Assembly (NCBI RefSeq): GCF_013374995.1 | Contig: NZ_CP056030.1 | Span: 3,504,501 to 3,568,500, forward strand | DNA from: Pseudomonas eucalypticola | GTDB lineage: Bacteria; Pseudomonadota; Gammaproteobacteria; Pseudomonadales; Pseudomonadaceae | Reading direction: 5' to 3' | DNA length: 64,000 nt | In this document: positions 8,863 through 17,619 of the stretch, in pieces | Layout of the letters: each line of letters starts with the position of its first letter | Position numbering within the stretch: position 1 is the stretch's first letter | The notes under the pieces: model-generated | The model's input: only the letters and a program-made list of their open reading frames with translations | The model's database searches: none | What the model was told of the DNA's origin: nothing | Made by a program: the position numbers and the translations under genes

Positions 8863-9450
8863 TCAGCGACGGCTCGGCATGATGCGCAGTTCCAGGTACT
8901 GCAGCAGCATGATGGTCTTGCCGTCGTTGATCTGGCCATTGCTGACCATGGCCAGGGCTTCGTCGAAGCCCAGTTCCAGCACTTCTATGTCCTCCCCTTC
9001 GTGTTCCAGGCCGCCGCCTGCATTGACCCGGTCATGCGCCTCGTATTCACCGATGAAGAAGTGAATGCGCTCGGTGACCGCGCCGGGGCTCATGAAGGCG
9101 TCGAAGATCTTTTCCACCGCCTTGACCCGGTAGCCCGTCTCCTCCTCGGCTTCCAGGCGGATGCGCTCCTCGGGGCTGGCGTTGTCCAGCAGCCCGGCAG
9201 CGGTTTCGATCAGGTAGCCATCGCTGCCGTTGAGAAAGCACGGCAGGCGAAACTGGCGCACCAGCACCACGGTGCGCCTCGCCAGGTTGTACAGCAGGAT
9301 GGTCGCGCCATTGCCACGGTCGTATACCTCGCGGTGCTGGGTTTGCCAGGTGCCATCGCGCCGCCGCAGGTCGAAGGTGTACTTGGTCAGCAGGTACCAG
9401 TTGTCCGAGAGCAGTACCTTGCCCGTGATGCGGAGGGGACTGTCAGCCAT
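8863..9450 (-). CDS. NudK-like Nudix hydrolase (GDP-mannose/ADP-sugar pyrophosphatase type)
   Basis: Nudix enzyme of 195 aa starting at ATG 9450, with AGGA about 6 nt upstream (a second in-frame ATG lies 24 nt further up). It resembles E. coli NudK, which splits GDP-mannose and related nucleotide sugars. The Nudix box is [20 protein letters not shown] followed by GY. The metal-binding EAEEETGY part is intact, but the early Glu is Ser and the usual Arg/Lys before the catalytic Glu is Leu. Other NudK-like features are NGATILLYN and [10 protein letters not shown]. Its neighbours give no clear pathway; a housekeeping role is likely. Confidence 0.85.
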   Translation of the reverse strand: MADSPLRITGKVLLSDNWYLLTKYTFDLRRRDGTWQTQHREVYDRGNGATILLYNLARRTVVLVRQFRLPCFLNGSDGYLIETAAGLLDNASPEERIRLEAEEETGYRVKAVEKIFDAFMSPGAVTERIHFFIGEYEAHDRVNAGGGLEHEGEDIEVLELGFDEALAMVSNGQINDGKTIMLLQYLELRIMPSRR

Positions 9451-9487
9451 GGAGGGTCCTTTGCGGTGAGACATCGAAGGCGCAGGG

Positions 9488-9868
9488 TCACCCGCGCGTA
9501 TGGCTGTCGTCAAGGCCCGGCGCCAGGGGGCACACCGCCTGGGCCCGCTCGCTCAACGCCCGGCGCAAGCCCTGCAACTGCGCGATGCGCTCGTCGATGG
9601 CGGCCAGCTTCTGCGCGAACACTGCCGCCAGCCGCTCGGCAGGCTCGTTGCTGCTCTGCCACAGCGCGGGGAGGTTCTCCCCCACCTCGGCCAGGCTGAA
9701 ACCCAGTTGCTGCGCGGTGCGGATGTAATGCACCAATTGCACCGTATCCGGGTGGTAGTGCCGGTAGCCATTGGCTGCCCGGGTGGAACGAATCAACCCG
9801 CGCTCTTCATAGAAACGCAACGCGTCACAACTGACGCCCGCCGCCTTGGCCACTTGCCCGATCTTCAT
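9488..9868 (-). CDS. MerR-family transcriptional regulator
   Basis: A 126-aa MerR-type regulator. The winged HTH occupies about residues 1-70 ([20 protein letters not shown], then EERGLI and NGYRHY), followed by a coiled-coil dimerisation helix and a short tail. The only C-terminal cysteine is in AVCPLAPG, so a classical two-cysteine metal site is not evident and the signal is unknown. It is divergent from a small membrane-protein gene, with a MerR-like spacer dyad in the 72-bp gap. Confidence 0.85.
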   Translation of the reverse strand: MKIGQVAKAAGVSCDALRFYEERGLIRSTRAANGYRHYHPDTVQLVHYIRTAQQLGFSLAEVGENLPALWQSSNEPAERLAAVFAQKLAAIDERIAQLQGLRRALSERAQAVCPLAPGLDDSHTRG

Positions 9869-9877
9869 GATTTCTCC

Positions 9878-9908
9878 TTGACCCTGGACCCTGCACCAGG
9901 GTTTAGCC
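9878..9908 (+). promoter_or_regulatory. Candidate MerR-type promoter/operator
   Basis: A -35-like TTGACC at 9878-9883 is followed, after an 18-19 bp spacer, by a weak TTTAGC/TTAGCC -10 at about 9902-9908. The spacer contains the dyad ACCCTGG (9881-9887) / CCAGGGT (9896-9902). A dyad inside an over-long spacer is the hallmark of MerR-activated promoters. It faces the membrane-protein gene at 9941. Confidence 0.5.
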
Positions 9909-9940
9909 TGGCGACTCTATCATTCTGGAGCGTCACGAAC

Positions 9941-10378
9941 ATGGATACCCCTCGTTACCTGCGCCTGGTGCGCACCAGCGCCTGGTATGACCTGCTGGCC
10001 ACCGGCGCCTTCATCACCCCCTGGAGCATGCACTGGGTGGTGAGCCAACTGGGGCAGGTCTCTACCCGGCTGGGCCTGGGTGCGCCCGCGCCGCTGCTTG
10101 ACCCCGTGCACATGCTGCTCGCCAACCTGCTGGGCAGCGTAGTGGTGGTGTGGGCGCTGTTGCGGCTGTGCCACACCCGCCCGGAACAGGGCGCTTACGA
10201 TGCCTTGGCGCGAGGCTTGTTCGCGGTGTGGCAGGTCGTCGCGGTGGCGAACGGCGCCAGTGCGCTGGTGCTGGGGTTTACCCTGATGGAAGCGGTATTC
10301 GGGGTCGCCCAGGGGTGGCCCTGGGTGGCTGGCAAACTCCTGGGTCGGGCGCCAAAGACGAACGTCTCACCGACCTGA
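9941..10378 (+). CDS. Small membrane protein of unknown function
   Basis: A 145-aa hydrophobic protein with probably four membrane segments (about residues 15-35, 58-80, 92-105 and 105-128). The ATG at 9941 has GGAG 10 nt upstream. I do not recognise the family. It is transcribed away from the MerR gene and is the likely target of that regulator. It ends 11 bp from the convergent LysR gene. Sequence such as MHWVVSQLGQ between helices gives no catalytic hint. A role in export or membrane protection under MerR control is only inference. Confidence 0.7.
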   Translation: MDTPRYLRLVRTSAWYDLLATGAFITPWSMHWVVSQLGQVSTRLGLGAPAPLLDPVHMLLANLLGSVVVVWALLRLCHTRPEQGAYDALARGLFAVWQVVAVANGASALVLGFTLMEAVFGVAQGWPWVAGKLLGRAPKTNVSPT

Positions 10379-10389
10379 CAACGGGTGCT

Positions 10390-11334
10390 TCAACCCCGCG
10401 CCTCCACCTGTTCATTCAAATCACTCTCCTCTTCGGCCAGCGCCTGGGGCAACGAGGCCCGCAGGTGCTCGACCCAGGTGCGGATCTTGGCGTCCAGGTA
10501 CAGGCGCGAGGGGTAGATGGCGTACAGGTTCAAGCGCTGCAGCCGGTAGCCCGGCAGCACGCGCTTGAGTTCGCCGTTGCGCAGGCCGTCGATGGCCGAG
10601 TAGCTGGGCAGCACGCCGATGCCCATGCCGCTGCGAATGGCCACGCGCATGGCATCGATGGCATTGACCTGAAACGGCGAGGCCCGCAGCGCAGCCACCA
10701 CTGGGCCGTCGGGGCCCTCGAACTGCCAGCGGTTGTCCGGGTAGGCGACACTGCTCATCAGCAGGCATTCGTGGTCTTCCAGCTCTGCCGGGGTCTGCGG
10801 CGCGCCGCGACGTTCCAGGTAGCGCGGGGCAGCGCACAGCACGCTGTAGATGGTCCCCAGGCGCTGGGAGATGTAACCGGAGTCGGGTAACTGCGCCGCC
10901 AGCACGATGGACACGTCGAAACCCTCCTCGATCAGGTCCGGCACCCGGTTGCTCAGGTGCAAGTCGAAACTGACCTCGGGAAAACGTTCGCGGTAATCGG
11001 CCATTGCCTCGATCACGTAGTGCATGCCGATGCCGGCCATGGCGTGCACCTTGAGGCTGCCGGCAGCGTAGTCCTGGGTGGCCTGCGCTTCGGATTCGGC
11101 TTCGGCCACCGAAGCCAGGATGCTTTCACAGCGCTGGTAATAGCGCTTGCCCGCCTCGGTCATGGCGATACGGCGGGTGGTACGGTTGAGCAGCCGGGTG
11201 CGCAGGTGGGTTTCCAGGTTCGACACGGCCCGGGACAGGTTGGCGGTCGTGGTGTTCATCTGCTCCGCCGCCAGGGTGAAGCTGCCGGTCTGGGCCACGG
11301 CCACGAAGGCACGCATGTGTTGAAAAATGTTCAT
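10390..11334 (-). CDS. LysR-family regulator of the adjacent AaeAB-type efflux operon
   Basis: LysR regulator of 314 aa starting at ATG 11334, where GAGG precedes by 5 nt. The HTH is in the first 60 residues (TGSFTLAAEQMNTTTANLSR), followed by the two-lobed effector domain. It belongs by look to the group with LHLSNRVPDLIEEGFDV, typical of CrgA/AaeR-like proteins. It is divergent from the OMF-FUSC-DUF1656-HlyD operon and most likely controls it in response to an aromatic acid or similar compound, by analogy with AaeR. Confidence 0.85.
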   Translation of the reverse strand: MNIFQHMRAFVAVAQTGSFTLAAEQMNTTTANLSRAVSNLETHLRTRLLNRTTRRIAMTEAGKRYYQRCESILASVAEAESEAQATQDYAAGSLKVHAMAGIGMHYVIEAMADYRERFPEVSFDLHLSNRVPDLIEEGFDVSIVLAAQLPDSGYISQRLGTIYSVLCAAPRYLERRGAPQTPAELEDHECLLMSSVAYPDNRWQFEGPDGPVVAALRASPFQVNAIDAMRVAIRSGMGIGVLPSYSAIDGLRNGELKRVLPGYRLQRLNLYAIYPSRLYLDAKIRTWVEHLRASLPQALAEEESDLNEQVEARG

Positions 11335-11407
11335 CGTCGCCTCGGCGGACAAGGGTGGCAGCGTGATGCCCTGGCAAGCGCCAGCAGCGCGATTATAAAA
11401 TTAATTA

Positions 11408-11430
11408 CAACAAACAATCATGTTTTGTTG
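11408..11430. promoter_or_regulatory. 23-bp dyad, candidate LysR operator
   Basis: Near-perfect palindrome with arms CAACAAACAAT and ATGTTTTGTTG around a single C; two mismatches in eleven pairs. It is AT-rich in a GC-rich genome and lies in the 174-bp gap between the LysR gene and the efflux operon, as expected for a LysR recognition site. Confidence 0.55.
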
Positions 11431-11508
11431 CGTTTATTGCATCGGTCGGCACCCGGTAAAATCCGCTTTCATCCAGAACCAACGGGCCTACCAGGGGATT
11501 GACCAGCG

Positions 11509-13026
11509 GTGAAACGAATTTTCTCGACCTGTGCGTTACCCCTGGCGGTAGTGACAATCACGTTAACAATCAGCGGTTGCATCAGTACCCATGGGATAGG
11601 GCCTGCTAGCCAGCCCATGGCGGCCAACCACCTGCAGACCGATAGCGCCATTGCCCAGGCCAGCCTCGATGCCCAGTGGCCCGCCGAGCGCTGGTGGCAG
11701 GCCTATGGTGATGCCCAGTTGAACGCCTGGGTCGAGGATGCCCAGCGCAACAGCCCGACGCTGGCCGAGGCTGCTGCACGGGTACGCCAGGCCAAGGCGA
11801 TGGCGGGCATCACCGAAGCCAATGAAGCGCCACAGCTCAATGCCAAGGCATCGATCACCCGGCACAAGTGGCCAACCGATAACTACTACGGCCCTGGCGA
11901 ACTGGCCGACGTCACCAATTTCGACAACAACGCCGCCTTGGGCCTGAGCTACTCACTGGACCTGTGGGGCCGCGAGCAGAGCGCCACCGAGCAGGCCCTG
12001 GACGCCGCCCATGCCGCCGCCGCGCAAGGGCGCGCGGCGCAGCTCGAGCTGCAGGGCAACCTGGTGCGCAGCTACATTCAGCTGTCGGAACAGTATGCTC
12101 AGCGCGACATCCTGCAGGCACTGCTCAAGCAACAGCAGCAGATCCTGAACCTGGCGCAGAAACGTTTCGACCATGGCATCGGCACCCAACTGGAAGTCAG
12201 CCAGGCGCAAACCGCACTCCCGGAGACGCGCCGCCAGATCGACGGCCTGGACGAGGCCATCGCCCTCACCGGCAACCAGCTCGCCGCGCTGGCCGGCAAA
12301 GGGCCCGGCGCTGCCCACCGCTTGCAGCGCCCGGCCCTGGCCCTGGCAGCGCCCCTGGCCCTGCCCGCGCGCTTACCTGCGCAATTGCTGGGCCAGCGCC
12401 CAGACGTGGTGGCCAGCCGCTGGCGGGTCAACGCTCAGGCCCGAGGGATCGACGTGGCCCGCGCCGGCTTTTACCCCGACGTCGACCTGAGCGCCAGCCT
12501 GGGTTTCAGCGGCACCGGCGGCGGCGTGCTGGAATTTCTCACCGCCAACAAGCTCGGCGCCAGCGTAGGCCCAGCCCTGAGCCTGCCCATCTTCGACGGC
12601 GGCCGCCTGCGTGCCCAACTGGGCGAAGCCTCGGCCGGCTATGACGTGGCCGTGGCCCAGTACAACCAGACGCTGGTGCAAGCCCTCAAGGACATCAGTG
12701 ACCAGCTGATTCGCCGTCGCTCCATGGACAGCCAGGCCGCCCTGGCCGACCAGGGCGTGGCCGCCGCCCAGCGCAGCTATGACATCGCCCGGGTAGCGTT
12801 CCAGCGTGGTCTGACCGCTTACCTGGATGTGTTGAATGCGCAAACCCAACTGTTCCGTGAACAGCAGGTTCAACAGCAGGTGCAGGCCGCGCGGTTGCAG
12901 ACCCAAGCGTCCCTGGTGACTGCCCTGGGCGGCGGCGTGCGGGCCGGCAGCGACAGCCCCGACCCGACCCGCGCGCAGCCGGCCAAGCCCGGCCTTGCAC
13001 TGTTGCGCAAGGGGCAGGCGCTATGA
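11509..13026 (+). CDS. Outer-membrane efflux lipoprotein (NodT/OprM family)
   Basis: TolC-like outer-membrane channel of RND/FUSC-type efflux systems, 505 aa. GTG start at 11509. The signal peptide ends in lipobox ISGC with Cys24 lipidated, as usual for NodT/OprM proteins. Two OEP repeats follow (about residues 75-270 and 280-480), with RWWQAYGD and LSYSLDLWGREQ typical of the family. The stop overlaps the ATG of the FUSC gene (ATGA), indicating coupled translation. It would complete a tripartite pump with the FUSC and HlyD proteins. Confidence 0.93.
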   Translation: MKRIFSTCALPLAVVTITLTISGCISTHGIGPASQPMAANHLQTDSAIAQASLDAQWPAERWWQAYGDAQLNAWVEDAQRNSPTLAEAAARVRQAKAMAGITEANEAPQLNAKASITRHKWPTDNYYGPGELADVTNFDNNAALGLSYSLDLWGREQSATEQALDAAHAAAAQGRAAQLELQGNLVRSYIQLSEQYAQRDILQALLKQQQQILNLAQKRFDHGIGTQLEVSQAQTALPETRRQIDGLDEAIALTGNQLAALAGKGPGAAHRLQRPALALAAPLALPARLPAQLLGQRPDVVASRWRVNAQARGIDVARAGFYPDVDLSASLGFSGTGGGVLEFLTANKLGASVGPALSLPIFDGGRLRAQLGEASAGYDVAVAQYNQTLVQALKDISDQLIRRRSMDSQAALADQGVAAAQRSYDIARVAFQRGLTAYLDVLNAQTQLFREQQVQQQVQAARLQTQASLVTALGGGVRAGSDSPDPTRAQPAKPGLALLRKGQAL

Positions 13027-15035
13027 GCCTGGCTACCGAATGGCGCCCGGCCTTGCAGGCCTGGGCGCAACGCGATGGGGTAACCTGGGTTTATCTGGCC
13101 AAACTGCTGACGGCGGCTTTCCTCACCTACTGGATAGCGCTGCGACTGGAATTGCCCCAGCCGTCCACGGCCCTGGTCACGGTGTTCATCGTGATGCAGC
13201 CGCAAAGCGGCCCGGTGATCGCCAAGAGTGCCTGGCGCCTGTTGGGCACCTTGCTGGGCCTGGTGGTGGTGGTCACCCTGATCGCCCTGTTCGGCCAGCA
13301 CAGCGATGTGTTTCTCGGCTGCCTGGCGCTGTGGGTAGGGCTGTGTTGCGGCTTGTCGGCGCGCTACCGCAACTTCCAGGCTTATGCCTTCGTGCTGACC
13401 GGCTACACCGCCGCGATCGTCGGCGTACCTGCCTTGACGCACCCCGAGGGCGTCTACCTGTCGGCGGTCTGGCGCGCGGTGGAGATCGGCCTGGCGGTAA
13501 TCTGCAGTGGCGTGGTCTCGGCCGTGATTTTCCCCCAGAGCAGCCGCACCGCCCTGCGCGCGCTGCTGGGCAAACGCCTGGGCAGCTTTGCCGCCTTCGC
13601 CGCCGACAGCCTCCAGGGGCGCCTGCCCGAAGGTGCGTTTGCCCAGCACAACCGGCGCCTGGTGGCCGAGGCCGTGGGCCTGGAACACCTGCGCAGCGTG
13701 ACCGTGTTCGAAGACCCGCTGACCCACCTGCGCAGTGGCCGCCTGAGCCGCCTGAACAGTGAGTTCATGCAGTGCACCACCCGCTTCAACGCGTTGTACC
13801 AGCAGCTTGAACGCCTGCGCCATGAAGCGCCCACTGCCTGGCACGACCTGCACCCGGCACTGGCCGGGTTGCTCCGGTTGCTGGAAGACTATCGTGACCA
13901 GCCTTTGGACGGCGCCAGCGCTGTGCCGCTAGTGGCGCGCCTGGAGGCGCTGCAGCACATGACGGCCCAGCGCCTGGCGCATTTGCCGGCCACCCTGCAC
14001 CAGCAAGACCTGGATACTGCCGGCGAGTTGCTCATGGGCCTGCTGCACGAATTGCTCGACTACGCCCGCACCCACGCGTCCCTGGCCAGCCACCGCCACC
14101 CCCGCGAGCAATGGGCGGTGGGCTTCACCCCGCGCACCAACCTGTGGGTGTGCGCTGCTTCGGGCCTGCGCGGCTTCATCACGGTGGCGCTGGCGGCCAG
14201 CTTCTGGCTGGCCACGGCCTGGCCCAGCGGCGTCAGCCTGGTGATTTCCGCCGCCGCAGGCATCAGCCTCACTGCGTCCACGCCCAACCCCTGGCGCGCC
14301 GGCGTGCAGATGGGCATGGGTGTGATGCTCAGCAGCGTGGTGGGGTTTGTCGAATACTTCCTGGTGTACCCGCACATCGATGGCTTCGTGCTGCTGTGCT
14401 TCGTGCTCGCCCCGGCACTGCTGCTGGGCGGGTTCCTGACCACGCGCCTGTCGACCATGGGGATCGGCCTGGGCTACCTGATCACGTTCGCCTCCGGTGC
14501 GATCCCGGCCAACCTGACGGTCTATAACCCCACCGGTTTCATCAACGACTGTATCGCCAATATCATCGCCTTCGGGGTCTGCGCCATCGCCGGCGCGGTG
14601 GTGCTCCCCACCCACGCGCCCTGGGCATGGCGCCACTTGCAACAGGACCTGCGGCGCCAGGTAGGCTTTGCCGCCCACGGTCGCCTCAAACACCTGCGCC
14701 AGCGCTTCGAAAGCCGTAACCGCGACGTATTGCAACATGCCACGTCACTGGCCGCGGCGCGCCCGCCCGTGCAAGACAACCTGCTGCAATGGGCCCTCAG
14801 CGTTCAGGACGTGGGGCATGCCCTGGTGCGCCTGCGCGAACTGGGACAGGCCCCGGCGGCCGTGGCCGAGGCGCTGACACAGCTGTTCGAACGCCCCGCC
14901 GTGGCGCGCCGCCACGAAGCGCTCAAGGCGCTGGACGAGGCACTGGCGCAATCACCCTCGCAACCAGCGGCCGCGTACCTGCACTTCATCCGCAGCGCGC
15001 TGCTCAACCCTCGCTCGCCCTTGGCCCAGCTGTGA
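13023..15035 (+). CDS. FUSC-family inner-membrane efflux protein (AaeB-like)
   Basis: A 670-aa fusaric-acid-resistance/AaeB-type inner-membrane protein. There are two membrane blocks (about residues 25-180 and 355-510), each followed by a cytoplasmic helical domain, the usual FUSC layout. Recognisable segments are IVMQPQSGPVIAKSAWRLLG in block 1 and GISLTASTPNPWRAG in block 2. It forms the energised core of the pump with the preceding OMF and the HlyD adaptor. In E. coli AaeAB exports aromatic carboxylic acids; the substrate here is unknown. It overlaps the upstream gene by 4 bp. Confidence 0.92.
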   Translation: MSLATEWRPALQAWAQRDGVTWVYLAKLLTAAFLTYWIALRLELPQPSTALVTVFIVMQPQSGPVIAKSAWRLLGTLLGLVVVVTLIALFGQHSDVFLGCLALWVGLCCGLSARYRNFQAYAFVLTGYTAAIVGVPALTHPEGVYLSAVWRAVEIGLAVICSGVVSAVIFPQSSRTALRALLGKRLGSFAAFAADSLQGRLPEGAFAQHNRRLVAEAVGLEHLRSVTVFEDPLTHLRSGRLSRLNSEFMQCTTRFNALYQQLERLRHEAPTAWHDLHPALAGLLRLLEDYRDQPLDGASAVPLVARLEALQHMTAQRLAHLPATLHQQDLDTAGELLMGLLHELLDYARTHASLASHRHPREQWAVGFTPRTNLWVCAASGLRGFITVALAASFWLATAWPSGVSLVISAAAGISLTASTPNPWRAGVQMGMGVMLSSVVGFVEYFLVYPHIDGFVLLCFVLAPALLLGGFLTTRLSTMGIGLGYLITFASGAIPANLTVYNPTGFINDCIANIIAFGVCAIAGAVVLPTHAPWAWRHLQQDLRRQVGFAAHGRLKHLRQRFESRNRDVLQHATSLAAARPPVQDNLLQWALSVQDVGHALVRLRELGQAPAAVAEALTQLFERPAVARRHEALKALDEALAQSPSQPAAAYLHFIRSALLNPRSPLAQL

Positions 15036-15048
15036 CCCGGAGTCGCCC

Positions 15049-15249
15049 ATGCCCCGCGAACTGATGTTCCTGGAACTCTACCTGCCCACGCTGCTGCTGT
15101 TGCTGGCCGTCGGCGCATTGCTGACCTGGTCGCTCGACCGGTTGCTGATCGCGCTGAACCTGTACCGGTTCTTCTGGCACGCCCCACTGGTGCGCCTGAG
15201 CCTGTTCATTTGCCTGTTCAGCGCCCTGGCGCTGACCGTTTACCGTTGA
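15049..15249 (+). CDS. DUF1656 small membrane protein (AaeX-like)
   Basis: A 66-aa protein with two hydrophobic helices (about residues 10-28 and 44-62), matching the DUF1656/AaeX pattern by the MFLELYLPTLLLLL start and the RFFWHAPL segment between helices. It lies between the FUSC and HlyD genes, the standard position in aae-like operons. No function is established; an accessory role in the pump is assumed from conservation of order. Confidence 0.88.
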   Translation: MPRELMFLELYLPTLLLLLAVGALLTWSLDRLLIALNLYRFFWHAPLVRLSLFICLFSALALTVYR

Positions 15250-15259
15250 GATCGCCCCA

Positions 15260-16120
15260 ATGAAAACATTCTTCAGCGTGGTGGCTACCCTGGTGGTAGT
15301 CGCTGCCGCCGCCCTGCTGGGGCACACCGTGTGGGATCATTACATGGCCCAGCCCTGGACCCGCGACGGGCGCGTGCGCGCCGACATCATCAACGTCGCG
15401 CCGGACGTCAGCGGCGTGGTGGTGGCCGTGCCGGTGCACGACAACCAGTTGGTGAAAAAAGGCGATGTGCTGATGCGCATCGACCCCGACCATTACCAGG
15501 CGGCCGTGGCCCAGGCCAAGGCGCTGGTGGCCTCACGCAAGGCGACCTGGCAGATGCGCGAAGTCAATGCCAAGCGCCGCGCTGACATGGACAGCCTGGT
15601 GGTGTCCAGGGAAAGCCGCGAAGACGCCGGCAACACCGCCAACGCTGCCCAGGCCGACTACCAGCAGGCCCAGGCCGAACTGGCTGCCGCCGAGCTGAAC
15701 CTGAGCCGCACCCAAGTGCTGGCCACCACCGATGGCTACGTCACCAACCTCAATGTGCACCCTGGCGACTACGCCAAGGTGGGCGAGGCGAAAATGGCCG
15801 TGGTCGACCGGCATTCCTTCTGGGTGTATGGCTATTTCGAGGAGTCGAAGCTGCCCCGCGTCCATGTGGGTGACCCGGCCCGGCTGGAAATGATGAGTGG
15901 TGACGTGCTGCGGGGGCATGTGGAGAGTATTTCGCGCGGCATTTACGACCGGGACAACCCTGAAAGCCGCGAGCTGGTGGCCGACGTCAACCCTACGTTC
16001 AACTGGGTGCGGCTGGCCCAGCGGGTGCCCGTGCGCATTCACCTGGATGCGGTACCCCAGGGCACGGTGCTGGCGGCAGGGACCACCTGCACGGTGGTCA
16101 TCGAGCCCGACCACGCTTGA
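15260..16120 (+). CDS. HlyD/AaeA-type membrane fusion protein
   Basis: Periplasmic adaptor of 286 aa with one N-terminal anchor (about residues 4-23), a biotinyl-lipoyl-like half motif (APDVSGVVVAV, then VKKGDVLMRID), a coiled-coil hairpin (about residues 70-150) and the second half motif (ATTDGYVTNLNVHPGDY). Such proteins bridge the FUSC pump and the OMF channel. It is the last gene of the operon, 10 bp after DUF1656, and a hairpin follows its stop. Confidence 0.93.
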   Translation: MKTFFSVVATLVVVAAAALLGHTVWDHYMAQPWTRDGRVRADIINVAPDVSGVVVAVPVHDNQLVKKGDVLMRIDPDHYQAAVAQAKALVASRKATWQMREVNAKRRADMDSLVVSRESREDAGNTANAAQADYQQAQAELAAAELNLSRTQVLATTDGYVTNLNVHPGDYAKVGEAKMAVVDRHSFWVYGYFEESKLPRVHVGDPARLEMMSGDVLRGHVESISRGIYDRDNPESRELVADVNPTFNWVRLAQRVPVRIHLDAVPQGTVLAAGTTCTVVIEPDHA

Positions 16121-16135
16121 GCGACCAACGTGGTG

Positions 16136-16163
16136 CCGGGTTGCCGGGCTTCGCCGAACCCGG
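16136..16163. terminator. Hairpin between convergent genes
   Basis: Stem CCGGGTT/AACCCGG (16136-16142 and 16157-16163) with an inner GC-rich loop that can pair further (CCGGGC around CTTCG). It lies in the 44-bp gap between the convergent HlyD and LysR genes and could serve both. There is no clear T-run. Confidence 0.6.
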
Positions 16164-16164
16164 T

Positions 16165-17049
16165 TCAGTCAGCGATCAGTTGCTCGAAGGCTTTCACCGC
16201 TTGGGCCACCGCTGGCAGCCGGTCGCGCTCGGCCAGCCAGGTCAGCACCAGGCGCTCTTCGCTGGGTAGGTCTTCGACCCGACGCTGGTGCAGGCCCGAC
16301 TGCACCGTTTCGCCGGGCCACACCGGTAACAACGCCACCCCTGCCCCCGCCGCCGCCAACGCCAGCGCCGCGGCGATGTCCGAACACTCGAACGCCACCT
16401 CGGGCCGCAGCCCCGCCGCGGCGAAGGCCTGCTGCACGCGTTCGTAGAACCCGTGGCCCTGGCGCCGGCGCACCACGATCAGGGGCAAGCGGGCCAGTTC
16501 GGCCAGGGTGCATGTGCTGCCCTCGGGCAGCCGACCGGGCAAGGCTTCCACGGCCATCAGCGCCAAGGGTTGCAGGGCAACGGTATGCAAGAGAGGGTTG
16601 GTCACCGGCCACTGGCTCACGGCGAAGTCCAGCTGGCGGGCCTGGAGCATGTCCTCCAGGGCAGCGGGCTCAGCGTGGTAGACGGAAAAGAGAATTTGCG
16701 GCAGTTGCCGCTTGAGGTCGGCCATGACGCGCGCCACGCAACCGACCCCGGAAGTCACCGTGCCGATGCTGACCTTGCCACTGATGCCCTGGGCCAGTCC
16801 GCGCATTTCGGCATCGATTTCATCAGCCAGGCTGAGCAGCTCGCACGCGCGCCGGTACAGGTGCAGCCCCGCGTCGGTGACCAGCAGGCCGCGGCCCTGG
16901 CGCTCGAACAGTTGCACGCCGTAGTCGGCTTCCAGGCTCTTGAGGTGCTGGCTCAAAGGGGGCTGGGCGATGTGCAGTGCCTCGGAGGCAGCGGCGATGG
17001 ATTTACGCTCGACAATGGTCTTGAAGTACAACAATTGGCGCAAATTCAT
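16165..17049 (-). CDS. LysR-family regulator
   Basis: A 294-aa LysR regulator from ATG 17049 (MNLRQLLYFKTIVERKS); an in-frame start further up is possible, but this is the standard LysR N-terminus. HTH within residues 1-58 (SIAAASEALHIAQPPLSQHL), effector domain after about residue 90. The upstream ribosome binding site is weak. Its target is not clear: the next gene upstream is the DUF2790 protein on the same strand, and the efflux operon converges on it and already has its own regulator. Confidence 0.82.
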   Translation of the reverse strand: MNLRQLLYFKTIVERKSIAAASEALHIAQPPLSQHLKSLEADYGVQLFERQGRGLLVTDAGLHLYRRACELLSLADEIDAEMRGLAQGISGKVSIGTVTSGVGCVARVMADLKRQLPQILFSVYHAEPAALEDMLQARQLDFAVSQWPVTNPLLHTVALQPLALMAVEALPGRLPEGSTCTLAELARLPLIVVRRRQGHGFYERVQQAFAAAGLRPEVAFECSDIAAALALAAAGAGVALLPVWPGETVQSGLHQRRVEDLPSEERLVLTWLAERDRLPAVAQAVKAFEQLIAD

Positions 17050-17094
17050 GAAGAGCTCGGTCCAGGGGGTGTGGACCAAGGATAGCGGAACCGC

Positions 17095-17331
17095 TTAGTT
17101 GGAGCAGCCCTTGCCCATCACGCGGTACACCAGCGAATGACGCTGGCCTTGGCTGTCTTCGTAGACCATGGTGACCGGGACCACGGTGCACACGTCGGGG
17201 ATGTCACCGGCGTCGATGACGCGGGCGATGTCGAGTTTCTGGCCGTAGGCATAGGTCTGGGCAGGCTCGGCGTGGGCGCTGGCGGCCGCGAAACCGAGGG
17301 CAAGGGCAGCGAAGGTCAGGGTGAGTCTCAT
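17095..17331 (-). CDS. DUF2790 secreted small protein
   Basis: A 78-aa protein starting at ATG 17331 with CAGGA 8 nt upstream. A signal peptide of about 20 residues ends SAHA-EP. The mature part has the DUF2790 pattern: YGQKLDIARVIDAGDIPDVC, a VTMVYEDS strand and a C-terminal Cys (GKGCSN). The two Cys may pair in the periplasm. A second family member is encoded at 44400. The family occurs in Pseudomonas and has no known function. A small dyad, CTGTGG/CCACAG (17341-17363), lies in its 5' region. Confidence 0.8.
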   Translation of the reverse strand: MRLTLTFAALALGFAAASAHAEPAQTYAYGQKLDIARVIDAGDIPDVCTVVPVTMVYEDSQGQRHSLVYRVMGKGCSN

Positions 17332-17491
17332 GGCGTAGTCCTGTGGTGATTGAGTACCCACAGGTTAAGGACCTCGCGCGCGCGCAACCATGACCGAATT
17401 CGTCAGCACCCATACCGAAAACGTGTTCAACCGGCACCCGCACGGTTGGCTGGCGAATGAGGCGACTGAGTGTGTCAGCCAGTACGAGTTG

Positions 17492-17580
17492 CCCGCTTCC
17501 CGAGCTTCGCCCGGTCCCACAGGGTGACCAAGGCCCTGCAGAGGACCATTGTGGGACCGGACGCACGCTCGGAAAGCGGA
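17492..17580. repeat. REP-like pair, family A, tail-to-tail
   Basis: A reverse unit TTCCCGAGCTTCGCCCGGTC (17497 onward, through CCCACAGGG) and a diverged forward unit GTGGGACCGGACGCACGCTC (17551 onward). The order is opposite to that at 5454. It fills the 288-bp space between gcd and the DUF2790 gene, just past the gcd stop, and nothing else is visible there. Confidence 0.7.
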
Positions 17581-17619
17581 CAATGCGGTGTGCCTGATGC
17601 TGCGCATCAGGCCATCGCG

